Part shown: piece by piece, positions 1-9,355 of the stretch
Layout: each line of letters starts with the position of its first letter
Numbering within the stretch: the first letter of the stretch is position 1
Assembly: GCA_902812365.1 (NCBI GenBank)
Contig: CADDZC010000008.1
Span: 1 to 64,000, forward strand
DNA length: 64,000 nucleotides
Direction of reading: 5' to 3'
From: Acidobacteriota bacterium
GTDB taxonomy: Bacteria; Acidobacteriota; Terriglobia; UBA7540
Made by a program: the position numbers and the translations under genes
The notes under the pieces: model-generated
Told to the model about the DNA's origin: nothing
The model's input: the letters and a program-made list of their open reading frames with translations, nothing else
The model's database searches: none

Positions 1-2
1 CG

Positions 3-1487
3 CCCGGCGCGACATCCAGCCGGCCGCGGCCTCAGCCGCCGCAGCGACCGGCGGCACGAGGCTTCGGGCCGCCCGCCGTGACCGACATCCGGCACTGGGA
101 GGGGCCGAACTATACGCGGATCGTCATCGGCGTCCAGGGCGAAGTGAAGTTTGATGCGGCCCGGCTGAAGCATCCCGATCGCATCGTCTTCGACCTGCTC
201 GGCGCGCGCTTGAGCCGCTCCCTGGCCGGCAAGACGTTTCCGGTCGAAGACGGGTTTCTGCGGCAGATTCGCGTTGCTCAGTTCAAGCCCACGGTGGCGC
301 GCGTCGTCCTGGATATTCAGAAAATCGAAGACTATTCCGTCTTTTCCCTGCCCAATCCGTTCCGGCTGGTCATTGACGTCCACGGTCCGCCGCCCGCCGC
401 CGAACGGCTGGCCGGCAACGGCGCGAGATCCTCGCGGGCGCTCGCCCATCGCGCGCCACCCGCCGTGCGGCCGCCCGAGCCAGCGGAGAAATCGAGCCCC
501 GCCGCCCCCGCGGCATCAGCCTCCGGCGGCGGACGCACGCCGGCCGCCTCCGCTGCCGCGGTTGGGCGCCAGCTACCCGACGCGGCGCCTCTCTCGTCCT
601 CGGCCGATGCGGCTATCGCGACCGATCACGCCGCGGCAGGCCCGGCTTTGCCCATCAAGCCGGCGGCGCCGACGGCGACCGGGGCCACTACCCTGACGCG
701 CGCCCTCGGACTCAAGATCGCTCGCCTGGTCATCGACCCGGGACATGGCGGGCACGACACGGGGACGATCGGCCCGACCGGCTTGCGCGAAAAAGATGTC
801 GTGCTCGACGTCGGGCTGCGCTTGCGCAAGCTGATCAAGAAACGGATGGGGAGCGACGTCGTGATGACGCGCAGCGATGACAGCTTTATTCCCCTCGAAG
901 AACGGACGGCCATCGCCAACGAGAAAGATGCCGACCTGTTCGTCTCCATTCATGCCAACGCCAGCCGCGATCCCGGCGCCCGCGGCATCGAAACGTACTA
1001 CCTGAATTTCACCACCGACCCTCGCAGCCTGGAAGTGGCGGCCCGCGAAAACGCGACCTCCCAGGAATCGGTGCATCAGCTCCAGACGTTGATCAAGAAA
1101 ATCGCGCTGGCGGAGAAAATCGAAGAGTCACGCGAGCTCGCCCGTCATATCCAGCGCTCGCTGTGCGAAGCCACCGACCAGGCGACGGGCGGCGCGGAAG
1201 AGGATCGCGGCCTGAAAAAGGCCCCCTTTGTCGTGCTGATCGGAGCCAACATGCCATCGATTTTGGCGGAGATTTCGTTCCTGAGCAATCCCGCGGATGA
1301 GCGCTTGCTGCGCAAGCCGGCCTACCGCGAGAAGATTGCCGAGGCGCTCTATCAAGGGATTGTCGGTTACGCGAACAATCTCGGCACGCTGCGGGTTGCC
1401 CAAACATCGCCCTCCGCCGGATCCGCGCCCGCCGTGCGCCCGCCCGCCGCGCCGCTTTCTCTCCCGGCCGACCCGCCCGAGCGGTGA
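3..1487 (+). CDS. N-acetylmuramoyl-L-alanine amidase with AMIN domain (5' truncated by window)
   Basis: Zn-dependent amidase that would cleave the amide bond between muramic acid and the stem peptide in the periplasm. The reading frame is open to the left edge, and the GTG at 78 lies inside the AMIN domain (TDIRHWEGPNYTRIV), so the true start is upstream. A proline/alanine-rich linker follows, then an Amidase_3 domain with VIDPGHGGHDTG (Zn His), the downstream Glu in GLREKD, FVSIHANAS (second His) and the C-terminal LAEISFLSNP (catalytic Glu). The C-terminal tail is low complexity. It is convergent with the minus-strand glycosyltransferase gene 48 bases away. Function is clear; the specific Ami type is not assigned. 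Confidence 0.93.
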   Translation, partial: PGATSSRPRPQPPQRPAARGFGPPAVTDIRHWEGPNYTRIVIGVQGEVKFDAARLKHPDRIVFDLLGARLSRSLAGKTFPVEDGFLRQIRVAQFKPTVARVVLDIQKIEDYSVFSLPNPFRLVIDVHGPPPAAERLAGNGARSSRALAHRAPPAVRPPEPAEKSSPAAPAASASGGGRTPAASAAAVGRQLPDAAPLSSSADAAIATDHAAAGPALPIKPAAPTATGATTLTRALGLKIARLVIDPGHGGHDTGTIGPTGLREKDVVLDVGLRLRKLIKKRMGSDVVMTRSDDSFIPLEERTAIANEKDADLFVSIHANASRDPGARGIETYYLNFTTDPRSLEVAARENATSQESVHQLQTLIKKIALAEKIEESRELARHIQRSLCEATDQATGGAEEDRGLKKAPFVVLIGANMPSILAEISFLSNPADERLLRKPAYREKIAEALYQGIVGYANNLGTLRVAQTSPSAGSAPAVRPPAAPLSLPADPPER

Positions 1488-1535
1488 TTCCGACGGCTGC
1501 GCCGTCTCTTCCCGGCACGTTTGCCATCGCACCCG

Positions 1536-2699
1536 CTATCGGAGCAATCGGCCGTAATGTTCGTCCAGAATGGCCCAGACGCGCCGGCGGTCGAATCGCT
1601 CTACGGCGCGGGCGCGTGCGGCCTCGCCGAGGCGCTGGCGCTCGCCGGGGTTGGCGAGCAGGGCGTGGATCGCGCTGGCCAAAGCCTCCCGGTCGCGAGG
1701 CGGAACCAGGCGGCCGGTCACGCCGTCTTCCACGACTTCCCGGCATCCCCGAATCGTCGTCGCCACAACGGGTAGCGCCATGGCGCTGGCCTCGACCAGT
1801 GACAGCGGCACCCCCTCGCGGTGGCTGGGAAGCACGAAAAGATCCATGGCGCTATAAACAGCCGGCATGTCCGTTTGCACCCCGAGAAACCGGAATCGGC
1901 CGCCCAGTCCCAACTGCGCCGCTTGCCCCTCGAGCTGCGCGCGAGTCAGCACGTAGTCCGGACCGGCGACCAGGAACACGGCTTCCCGATGATGAGCCAC
2001 CACCCGCTGCGCCGCGCCCAGCAGCTCCGCCAAGCCCTTCTCCCACGTCAGACGCGCCACCGTACCCACCACCAGCGCATCGGGCGCCAGGCCGAGCCGC
2101 CGGCGCGCCCCGCATCTCAGCCTTTCGCGCGTGGCGGGCGAGAATCGTTCGATGTCGGTGCCTTGGCCGATCAGAACAAGTTTTCCGCTCTTGCAAATTC
2201 GCTCCCGGCCGGCGGTCTCCGCGTCCTCGGCGCTCAATGAAAAAACCAGATCGGCGCGCTTCAAGGCTTGCCGATAGAGCCGCACGAACCATCTCCGCTT
2301 CCAAGGCGGCATGTGGTCGTGAAAATAGAATCCATGGATCGTGGCCACGCAGGGCGTCGGGCGAGCCAGTCGGCTGGCGGCGTGCCCGATCACCAGCGAC
2401 TTGGGTGTGTGAAGGTGGACCAGGTCGAACCGCTCGCGGCGGAGCACCCGCGTGATTTGAGCGAGGGCTCGCAGGTCAGCCCAGGGGCGAACCTGGCGCC
2501 GGAAATCCACCGCCAGGTGCCGGATTCCCGCCGCTTCAATCTCCCCCACCCAAGGCCCGGGCGCGCTCATGGCCGCCACGTCATAACCTTGCTGCTGCAA
2601 ATGACGCAGGTAATCCAGCAGCAAGAACCGAATCGCCATGTCGAGCGTGGCGATGTGGAGGATTCTGGGCTTGTCAGAGCGCTGGCTAGCGGCAGCTAT
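1536..2699 (-). CDS. Glycosyltransferase family 4, probable AUA start
   Basis: GT-B fold glycosyltransferase that would transfer a sugar to the growing polysaccharide repeat at the inner membrane. Motifs: a donor-site segment with SHREGVPLSLVEASAMALPVV (E-x7-E type) near the C-terminus and GTVARLTWEKG at the start of the second Rossmann domain. The first ATG is at 2639, but the frame upstream encodes KPRILHIATLD, the first beta strand expected in this family. No ATG, GTG or TTG exists in that upstream frame before a stop at 2766-2768. An ATA at 2699-2697 overlaps the TAG stop of the preceding gene and has GGGAGG six bases upstream, so it is taken as the start. The alternative is the ATG at 2639 with a clipped N-terminus. 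Confidence 0.85.
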   Translation of the reverse strand: MAAASQRSDKPRILHIATLDMAIRFLLLDYLRHLQQQGYDVAAMSAPGPWVGEIEAAGIRHLAVDFRRQVRPWADLRALAQITRVLRRERFDLVHLHTPKSLVIGHAASRLARPTPCVATIHGFYFHDHMPPWKRRWFVRLYRQALKRADLVFSLSAEDAETAGRERICKSGKLVLIGQGTDIERFSPATRERLRCGARRRLGLAPDALVVGTVARLTWEKGLAELLGAAQRVVAHHREAVFLVAGPDYVLTRAQLEGQAAQLGLGGRFRFLGVQTDMPAVYSAMDLFVLPSHREGVPLSLVEASAMALPVVATTIRGCREVVEDGVTGRLVPPRDREALASAIHALLANPGERQRLGEAARARAVERFDRRRVWAILDEHYGRLLR

Positions 2700-4096
2700 G
2701 TCGGTCCTCCCGGTGCAGATTGGAGCCTGCCGCCCGCGGCAGCCATTCCGACGGCGAGTTGGTCCTCACGGTGTGCAGCCGATCGAGGTCGTGAAGCTCC
2801 GGCGATTCGATGAAGGGACGTTATGACCGCCAACATCAGCCAATATTCGCGATTGCGGAAGTGGATATGGTAAATCGAGCTGACGCCGACCGCCACCAAG
2901 CCAGAGAAGAGGCATGCGGCGGGAAGTCGCCATTCTGCCATGGATTTTGATGTCGCCGTCGTGTAGATGGCTTTCAACATCAAGAACTGGGCCAGGCAGA
3001 AAATCAGAAAACCAACGAGACCCGTCTCGGCCAGCACTCGAAGGGGTGTGCTATGGATCTCGTAGCCGCCCGGGTCGTACGCCGATCGCTCAAAGCCTCC
3101 GAAACCAATACCCACGGCCCAATGCTCAAGGAACGCCTCGACGGCTCCTCCCCAGTTTTCCTGAAGGAATTCGTTCTGTTCCATTTCCGGCCAGTGGAAA
3201 ATCTCCATGCGCCATCCCGTGAATTGCTCGAGGCCGGCCGAGTAGCGAACTAGGCCGACGATCACGCCTAGACCCAGAATGGGAATGAGAATGAATTTCT
3301 TGGGGAGCCCTCGGAGGCGAACAACATATCCCAGAAGTGTCAACAGTCCCGCGGCGGCGCCTACCCACGCCGAACGCTTGGAAGAGAAAAAAAGGATCAC
3401 ACAGGCCACGACGGCCAGCCCGCACGCCAGCCGACGCCGGGTGCGGCCGACGCCGGGGAAGCTAGCGTAACCCAGGATGATAAAGAAGGTGACGAGTGTA
3501 TAGGCGCCTAATTGAGCGCCATTGCGAAAGGTCAAGCGGACACGGTAAAGATCTTGCGGATCCTCCCACGGCAACCAGTGATGGTGAAAGACGAGCAGCG
3601 AAAGGATGTCGCAACATCCCGCCGCAAAGAGGATCCCTGCGGTCATGAGCCATACTGACAGCAAGCCTCGCAAATCGTCCGGGGTTGCAATCAAGTCATC
3701 CACCACATAATAGACCAAGCTCAGATACCAGACGGCGAGAAGCTCGGAAATCCCCAGGTTATAGAGACCACCCCTGAACCACACGAGTGAAAACGACGCG
3801 AAAATCAAAAACAGGAGCCACACTGCAAGAAAACCGGTCATTGTGCGCTTGGCGCGACGTTGAGCCCGGAGCCGGGTGAGCAACCACGAGAGGAGCAGAA
3901 GGCCGCCGACCACTTCGCTCCCGGTCAAACGAGAGCTCCACTCTTCCGCATCGAGTTTTCCCGTGAGGGTCCGGGTTATCGTGATCGTGAGGACGAATAA
4001 CGCGAGAGCCAAGCGGGGCTGGGCAAGGGCCCGCCAGACGAAGAGCAGCAGCGCCAAGGCGCCGAAGAGGGCCAGGATGAGCTGCCAGAGGTCCAT
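2696..4096 (-). CDS. O-antigen ligase/polymerase (Wzy-like) membrane protein
   Basis: Polytopic inner-membrane protein of about 466 residues with roughly ten hydrophobic segments and a large periplasmic loop before the last helices (YDPGGYEIHSTPLRVLAETG). That loop is typical of the O-antigen ligase/polymerase (Wzy_C) family, which joins lipid-linked repeat units or attaches polymer to an acceptor. The ATG at 4096 was chosen because the longer frame begins with TTG at 4111. The stop overlaps the start of the next GT4 gene, so the two are probably translationally coupled. This is the second such protein in the window; the other is at 25353-26591. Which is polymerase and which is ligase cannot be told. 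Confidence 0.82.
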   Translation of the reverse strand: MDLWQLILALFGALALLLFVWRALAQPRLALALFVLTITITRTLTGKLDAEEWSSRLTGSEVVGGLLLLSWLLTRLRAQRRAKRTMTGFLAVWLLFLIFASFSLVWFRGGLYNLGISELLAVWYLSLVYYVVDDLIATPDDLRGLLSVWLMTAGILFAAGCCDILSLLVFHHHWLPWEDPQDLYRVRLTFRNGAQLGAYTLVTFFIILGYASFPGVGRTRRRLACGLAVVACVILFFSSKRSAWVGAAAGLLTLLGYVVRLRGLPKKFILIPILGLGVIVGLVRYSAGLEQFTGWRMEIFHWPEMEQNEFLQENWGGAVEAFLEHWAVGIGFGGFERSAYDPGGYEIHSTPLRVLAETGLVGFLIFCLAQFLMLKAIYTTATSKSMAEWRLPAACLFSGLVAVGVSSIYHIHFRNREYWLMLAVITSLHRIAGASRPRSAAHREDQLAVGMAAAGGRLQSAPGGPT

Positions 4097-4122
4097 GCCT
4101 ATCACTTTCAAAGCGCGCAGCG

Positions 4123-5457
4123 CTATCTAGCCGTGACCCCGTCTAAAATCTCCGCGAGCTGCTGCGACAGGTTTGGCCATGTATAGACGTCAAGTTGCCG
4201 GGGGACGATGGGTAGCCGGCGTTCTGAATGAGCACGAACGTATGACAGCAGCGCAGAGTCTATCTCCGCGGCGTCGTCCGAAACCACGGTGCCAGCCTTC
4301 AGGCCTTCAATGAGGCACGCGGCTTCGCCGCCGGACGGCGAAAATAACAGGATCGGCGCGCCGGCCGCCAAGTATTCATAAGTCTTCGAAGGTCGGAACA
4401 CGTCGGGGCAGGCATAGTCACCGACGATCTCCCACAAAAGGTCGGCGTTGACGATCTCCTGCAGAGCGTCCCGCCGGGAGAGCGGCCCGGTCAGCCGGAC
4501 GACGCTCTGAAGATTATGCTTTTCGGCGATCCGCTGTACCAGCTCGTCCTGCTTTCCAGTAATTCGCAGTTCGATTTTCGCCCGGTCCAAACAACCGCGT
4601 CGCACGAGCCGGGAAATAGCCGCCAGCAAAGGTTCTGGGTTCCGGATGCCGTGATAAAAAGAACCACAGTAAACAATCCGGAAAGCGTTGTCGGAGCGCA
4701 CGCGGCGAAGATCACGAAATTCTTCGGGATCGTAACCGCTGGTGATCACACTGCATTTGGACTCCACGAACGGGTACTTGCGCACGTAAAGCTCTCCCAA
4801 GCGGGCTGTGGTGACGATGACATGGGTGGCGTGCTCCATAATCTTACGTTCCAAGTACTCATCGAGCCGGCGGCGGAGCGGCATCAGATATTGCGCTGTC
4901 ACGGGCGTCCAGGGGTCATGAAAGTCCGCGATCCAGGGCAGGCCCGCGGTCTGTTGGAGCCTCAAGGCGGCCAGATGGCTGCTGGCGTAAGGCGATGCAG
5001 AGTAGATGACTTCAGCGCGCTCCCGGGCCAGCCACCGTCGGGCCGCCTTGACGCAAGCCGTAATCCACAGGTTGGCACGGTCTGGAACAAAGAGGAAATT
5101 GTCGGCCAACCACTTGGCCGGGCGAAACCATCGCCGCCCCCCATCGCTCTGAAGAGAGGTTTCTACGGTGGACTTTGGGTGCGTCCAGCGGATTGACCCC
5201 ATGGGGAACACCCGTTGCAGGACCCGCGCCCAGTCGGCGTTGTCGGCCCTGATAACCTCCGCCCCGAGATTATTTTCCGCCTCCGCATCAGTTCCCGCCG
5301 AGGTATGGAAACGGCGCGGCGCCAGCACGGTTGGCGACCATCCCATCCCGGAAAGGTATTGGGCGAACTTGGCCGTTCGAAGGGACGCCGCACCTCGGTC
5401 CGGAGGAAAATGGTAGGCAATCATCAACACACGCTTCACGCGAGAAGCGGTATCCAC
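4123..5457 (-). CDS. Glycosyltransferase family 4 (WcaI/GT4-like)
   Basis: GT-B glycosyltransferase of 444 residues acting in polysaccharide assembly. The N-terminus has VLMIAYHFPPDRGAASLR, typical of GT4 enzymes whose first domain binds the acceptor. IVYCGSFYHGIRNPEPLL begins the nucleotide-sugar domain, and a late segment YEYLAAGAPILLFSPSGGEA carries the donor-binding glycine-rich turn. The start is GTG at 5457 with GAGGG a few bases upstream. It precedes the ligase/polymerase gene by about 26 bases and is likely in its operon. Donor and acceptor are unknown. Confidence 0.87.
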   Translation of the reverse strand: MDTASRVKRVLMIAYHFPPDRGAASLRTAKFAQYLSGMGWSPTVLAPRRFHTSAGTDAEAENNLGAEVIRADNADWARVLQRVFPMGSIRWTHPKSTVETSLQSDGGRRWFRPAKWLADNFLFVPDRANLWITACVKAARRWLARERAEVIYSASPYASSHLAALRLQQTAGLPWIADFHDPWTPVTAQYLMPLRRRLDEYLERKIMEHATHVIVTTARLGELYVRKYPFVESKCSVITSGYDPEEFRDLRRVRSDNAFRIVYCGSFYHGIRNPEPLLAAISRLVRRGCLDRAKIELRITGKQDELVQRIAEKHNLQSVVRLTGPLSRRDALQEIVNADLLWEIVGDYACPDVFRPSKTYEYLAAGAPILLFSPSGGEAACLIEGLKAGTVVSDDAAEIDSALLSYVRAHSERRLPIVPRQLDVYTWPNLSQQLAEILDGVTAR

Positions 5458-5584
5458 ATCACCCTCGCTTGCGATACAAGGCTACAAAATTGCTCGAAGG
5501 CCCAGTTATCCACGTGCGCAGGCGGCATCAAACCTCCGCGACGATCGCCGGCAAGGGCGGAATGCCCTGAGGCGCACCACCCAC

Positions 5585-6607
5585 TCAGACCCCGTAGTAT
5601 TCCCGGTACCAATCGACAAACCGGCCGATGCCCTCTTCGATGGAGGTGCGAGGAGCGAAGCCGGTGTCGCGGACCAGGTCCTCGACGTCGGCGTAAGTTG
5701 CTGGAACGTCACCCTCTTGCAAGGGCAGCAGCTCCTTTTTTGCCGTCTTTCCCAGCTTGCGTTCGAGCGTCTCGATAAACTCCATCAACTCCACCGGATG
5801 ATGGCTGCCGAGGTTGTAGAGCCGGTAGGGCGCCACACCGGAGGCTCCGTCGGGGTGTTGGTTCCCGTCCCAGGCCGGATCGGGCGCCGGAATTCGCTCC
5901 GCCACGCGGGCGACGCCCTCCACAATGTCGTCGATGTAAGTAAAATCGCGCCGCATGCGGCCGTAATTGAAGACCTGAATCGGGCGGCCTTCCAGGATCG
6001 CTCGGGTGAAAAGGAAGAGCGCCATGTCAGGCCGGCCCCACGGCCCGTAAACGGTGAAAAACCGCAAGCCGGTGCACGGTAGGCCGTAAAGATGGGCGTA
6101 ACAATGCGCCATCAATTCGTTGGCTCTCTTGGTGGCGGCGTAGAGGCTGAGGGGATGATTCGCGCCTTCGCGCACCGAAAACGGCATTTGGGTGTTCGCT
6201 CCGTAGACCGAACTGGAAGAAGCAAACACGAGGTGTTTCACCCGCCCGTGGCGGCAGCTTTCGAGAATGTTGGCAAACCCCACCAGATTGGAGTCCACGT
6301 AGGCGTGCGGATTCGTCAGCGAGTAGCGCACGCCCGCCTGCGCCGCCAGATGGATGACCTTCTCGAACGATTCGGCGCCGAATAAACCGGCCACCCCCTC
6401 GCGGTCAGCCACATCCAGCTTGACGAAGCGAAAGCCGGCCCGGCCCTCGAACTCGGCGAGCCGGGCACGCTTCAGGTTGACGTCGTAATACTCATTCAGG
6501 TTGTCAACCCCGACCACCTCCGCGCCGTGCTCGAGCAGGCGCCGGCAGACAAAAAAGCCGATAAAACCAGCGCAGCCGGTGACGAGAATCTTTGGCTTTG
6601 ACGTCAT
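5585..6607 (-). CDS. NAD-dependent epimerase, probably UDP-glucuronate 4-epimerase
   Basis: Extended short-chain dehydrogenase/reductase that would interconvert UDP-glucuronate and UDP-galacturonate in the cytoplasm, supplying an acidic sugar. It shows the NAD-binding TGCAGFIGF near residue 10, catalytic YAATK, and the subfamily signatures [18 protein letters not shown] and [11 protein letters not shown]. At 340 residues it has the normal length. It lies between the Wza-type gene and a GT4 gene on the same strand. UDP-glucose 4-epimerase activity is the main alternative, but the NEYYD segment favours the glucuronate branch. Confidence 0.88.
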   Translation of the reverse strand: MTSKPKILVTGCAGFIGFFVCRRLLEHGAEVVGVDNLNEYYDVNLKRARLAEFEGRAGFRFVKLDVADREGVAGLFGAESFEKVIHLAAQAGVRYSLTNPHAYVDSNLVGFANILESCRHGRVKHLVFASSSSVYGANTQMPFSVREGANHPLSLYAATKRANELMAHCYAHLYGLPCTGLRFFTVYGPWGRPDMALFLFTRAILEGRPIQVFNYGRMRRDFTYIDDIVEGVARVAERIPAPDPAWDGNQHPDGASGVAPYRLYNLGSHHPVELMEFIETLERKLGKTAKKELLPLQEGDVPATYADVEDLVRDTGFAPRTSIEEGIGRFVDWYREYYGV

Positions 6608-6692
6608 CCTGATCCCACTGCGTCGCCCGCCGGCCAGCCGCCGGACGCGAGCGCTTCCCCTCGTCCGCTGGGCGCGCGGCCCCAGCGCCCTT

Positions 6693-7727
6693 TCACCGCA
6701 CGATGCCGTAGCCGACGCCGTAAATGATTACACCCGTCGCGGCCTGCACGGCCGCCTCGGCCAGCCGGCGGGCACCGCGCCGAGCCCCGCTTTCCGGAAC
6801 GAACAGAATGTCATCGGGTTCGAGAGGTTGGTCGTCGGCCTTGCCGGCCATCAGCTTCTGCACGTCAACGGGAATCTCGCGGCGGTTTGAGCCGTTCGCG
6901 GCGTGGCGCACAATCACGCTGCGGCCGGCGGCGGCCACCGGCGTCAATCCGCCGGCCAGCGCCAAGCCTTGCAACACCGTAATCGAGGCATAGGGATCGC
7001 CAAGCACAAACCCACCCGGCTTCTGGACCGCCCCCACCACGTAAATCAACGGCGCCGTGCTCACCGTGAGCACGTCCCCGGCCTGAACCTCCAGGTTCAG
7101 AGCTGGATCCTCACCGCTGAGCAGCTTCCCGAGATCAAGGTCGAGGACACGGGCGGGGGCTTCGGTTGAAGATTTGGCGGTCGCCGGAGCGGTGCCGCTA
7201 GGCGCCTTGCGTACCAGTGTTAAATGCCGTCCGGCCGTAGGCAGCAAGCCGCCGGCCAAGGAAATGGCCTCGAGCACCGTGGTCGCCCGCTCGAGCGGAT
7301 ATACCGAGGGCTTTTGGACGGCGCCGAGGACGGTGACCGTCCGGCTGCGATACTCCTCCACGAAAACGTTGACCACCGGATGACGCAACAGCTCGGCTTG
7401 TCGAAGGGCTTGCCCAATCCGTCGCGACAGCTCGGGCGCCGTCAACCCCGCGGCCTTGACGGGCGTGGACAGCCCCGGCAACACCACCTCTCCGAGGCCG
7501 CTCACCCGAAACTTGCCGCTCGCCTCCGGCATATCCTCAATGGTGATGTCCAGGACGTCTCCGGGCCCCACCGTATAGTCCTCGGCTACGGGCGGCGCGA
7601 CGAGCGAAGCCGGCGGCCCCGCCTCGCGGCTGGACGCCGACGCTCTGGGCGCGGATTGGCAGGCCCGCGCCGAGCCAGCCAGGATCAATTCCAAGGCCAG
7701 AAACCAGACCGTCCACTTTCTCGTCAT
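6693..7727 (-). CDS. Polysaccharide export protein, Wza-type (SLBB)
   Basis: Outer-membrane/periplasmic export component for exopolysaccharide. After an N-terminal signal sequence ([18 protein letters not shown], ending near ARAC, a weak lipobox-like site) it has the poly-export domain [15 protein letters not shown] and two SLBB repeats with [13 protein letters not shown] and [13 protein letters not shown]. The ATG at 7727 was chosen over a longer frame because GAGGAG lies nine bases upstream and the signal peptide begins there. The C-terminus is hydrophobic ([11 protein letters not shown]). It sits upstream of the epimerase and downstream of the M16 pair on one strand. Confidence 0.9.
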   Translation of the reverse strand: MTRKWTVWFLALELILAGSARACQSAPRASASSREAGPPASLVAPPVAEDYTVGPGDVLDITIEDMPEASGKFRVSGLGEVVLPGLSTPVKAAGLTAPELSRRIGQALRQAELLRHPVVNVFVEEYRSRTVTVLGAVQKPSVYPLERATTVLEAISLAGGLLPTAGRHLTLVRKAPSGTAPATAKSSTEAPARVLDLDLGKLLSGEDPALNLEVQAGDVLTVSTAPLIYVVGAVQKPGGFVLGDPYASITVLQGLALAGGLTPVAAAGRSVIVRHAANGSNRREIPVDVQKLMAGKADDQPLEPDDILFVPESGARRGARRLAEAAVQAATGVIIYGVGYGIVR

Positions 7728-7861
7728 ACGCCTGTGCTCCTCACGCCTCGCGCCCGAGTTCGAGGCCCATGATCGAGGCCGGCGGATCCGTTCCCAGTCT
7801 GGAAATGCCGCCCGGCGCGTCATGGCCTGCCCTTCCGGCAAGCGTTGTCTGGTGAGAGCGC

Positions 7862-9328
7862 CTACTCGAGGCGTTTACCGTTGGCGTCGTACTCTTCGAC
7901 CGGACCGTACTTTTCGAGCACCGGCTTGATCTGCTTGCCGTCGCCCACACAGACCAACTGAAGGTGATCGAGGTCGACGTACTTCCGGGCGGCCCGCTGC
8001 ACGTCTTCCGGGCTGACTTGAGCCACGGCGGCGGGGTAGCGATCCCAATAGTCCTCGGGCAAGTTGTAGTAACGGACGAGCAGCCAGTCATGGAGCAAGG
8101 CAAACGGGTGCTCGAGAGAGAGGGCAAAGCTGGCCACCATGGCGTGTCGCGCTTCGTCGAGCTCGCTTTCGGCCACTTTCTGATCGCGAATGCGCTTGAA
8201 CTCGTACATCAGCTCGTGCAGAGACCCGTCGGTGACGGCGGTTCGCACTTGGGTCGACGCCTGCCAAGCCTCCCGATAAATATCGTCGCCCACGGAACTA
8301 TAAGCTCCGTAGGTATAGCCTTTCTCCTCGCGCAGATTGAGAAAAAGCCGGCCTGTCGGCCCGCCGCCGAGAATGCGATTCATGACCGTCAGAGCCACAT
8401 AGTCCGGGTCGATCCGCCGGGCGCCATAATCGCCCGCCACAATGTTGGTTTGCACCGAACCCGGGCGATCAACCAGGTAGATTTTGTACGCTGCAGGCGG
8501 CGGCAGCGGACTCAAATCCGTTCTGGGCAGCGCCCGGTTCTTCCAGTCTCCAAAATACCTCCGGATCAACTCCACGACCTCATCCGCCTGAACGTCGCCG
8601 ACGACACCGAGAATGGCGTTGTTCGGAACGTAGTATTCATCGTGGAAGGTCCTGAGATTGTCGCGCGTCACGGCATGAATGGAATCCTCGGTGGGGGCCA
8701 TCGCGGCCGCCGGAAAGGCCCGATAGAGGACTCGGCGGAACGTCTGCTGGCCGAGAAAATAAGGTTCCGAGCGTTCCTGCTGGAGCTCGGCCAGTTGCCG
8801 CTTCTTGTACTTGTCCAGTTCATCGGGGGGGAACGTCGGGTTGAGGGTGATATCGCTCATGAGCTCCAAGATGCGATCCGTAGTGGTGGCGAGGCCGGAA
8901 CCGTTGATCTGGCTGAGGCTCGAGCCGAAGGCCGCCGACGCATCCAGCGTGGCCCCGATACCGTCCACATCGCCGGCGAGCTGAGCGCTCGAGCGGTGCG
9001 TTGTGCCCTCGCGGAGCATGTCGGCCGTAAATTTGGCAAGGCCGGGCAGGTTCTTCGGGTCATTGAGCGCCCCGGCCTTGATCCAAAGACTCAGTGAGAC
9101 GGTGGGCAGTTTGTGCTGCTCGAGAACCAGCACCGTCAGCCCGTTCCCCAGCGTCAACTCTTTCGGCCGCGGCAGCTTGACCCGCAGGATTTCCTTGCTG
9201 ACTGGCGCCCGATTCAGGCGTTCAACCTTAGAGATGGAGGTCTCATGGTGCTCTTCGCCCTGCGCGCAGAGCCCCGGCGCAAGCGTCAAAAGCAGCCCAA
9301 TAAGCGTCGCCGATGTGTGTTGCCTCAT
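7862..9328 (-). CDS. M16 peptidase-like protein, non-catalytic partner
   Basis: Secreted or periplasmic M16 family subunit of 488 residues with a signal peptide (MRQHTSATLIGLLLTLAPGLCAQ). Where an active subunit has HxxEH this protein has LAKFTADM, so it cannot bind zinc in the usual way. It keeps the C-terminal REEKGYTYGAYSSV, the Arg/Tyr element that typifies the substrate-binding partner of two-protein M16 enzymes. It follows the catalytic subunit gene with a gap of 27 bases on the same strand, so the two should form a heterodimer. The substrate is unknown, and a role in the polysaccharide locus is not evident. Confidence 0.9.
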   Translation of the reverse strand: MRQHTSATLIGLLLTLAPGLCAQGEEHHETSISKVERLNRAPVSKEILRVKLPRPKELTLGNGLTVLVLEQHKLPTVSLSLWIKAGALNDPKNLPGLAKFTADMLREGTTHRSSAQLAGDVDGIGATLDASAAFGSSLSQINGSGLATTTDRILELMSDITLNPTFPPDELDKYKKRQLAELQQERSEPYFLGQQTFRRVLYRAFPAAAMAPTEDSIHAVTRDNLRTFHDEYYVPNNAILGVVGDVQADEVVELIRRYFGDWKNRALPRTDLSPLPPPAAYKIYLVDRPGSVQTNIVAGDYGARRIDPDYVALTVMNRILGGGPTGRLFLNLREEKGYTYGAYSSVGDDIYREAWQASTQVRTAVTDGSLHELMYEFKRIRDQKVAESELDEARHAMVASFALSLEHPFALLHDWLLVRYYNLPEDYWDRYPAAVAQVSPEDVQRAARKYVDLDHLQLVCVGDGKQIKPVLEKYGPVEEYDANGKRLE

Positions 9329-9355
9329 GGTGAGTCTCTCCGCAAGCCGCCGCGT

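Noticed and set aside
1484-2455. Long plus-strand open frame opposite the GT4 gene
   Set aside because: Antisense shadow of a well-supported gene; Arg/Pro-rich with no domain.
7964-9097. Plus-strand open frame of 377 codons opposite the M16 partner gene
   Set aside because: Shadow of the M16 coding sequence in a GC-rich genome; no family motif.
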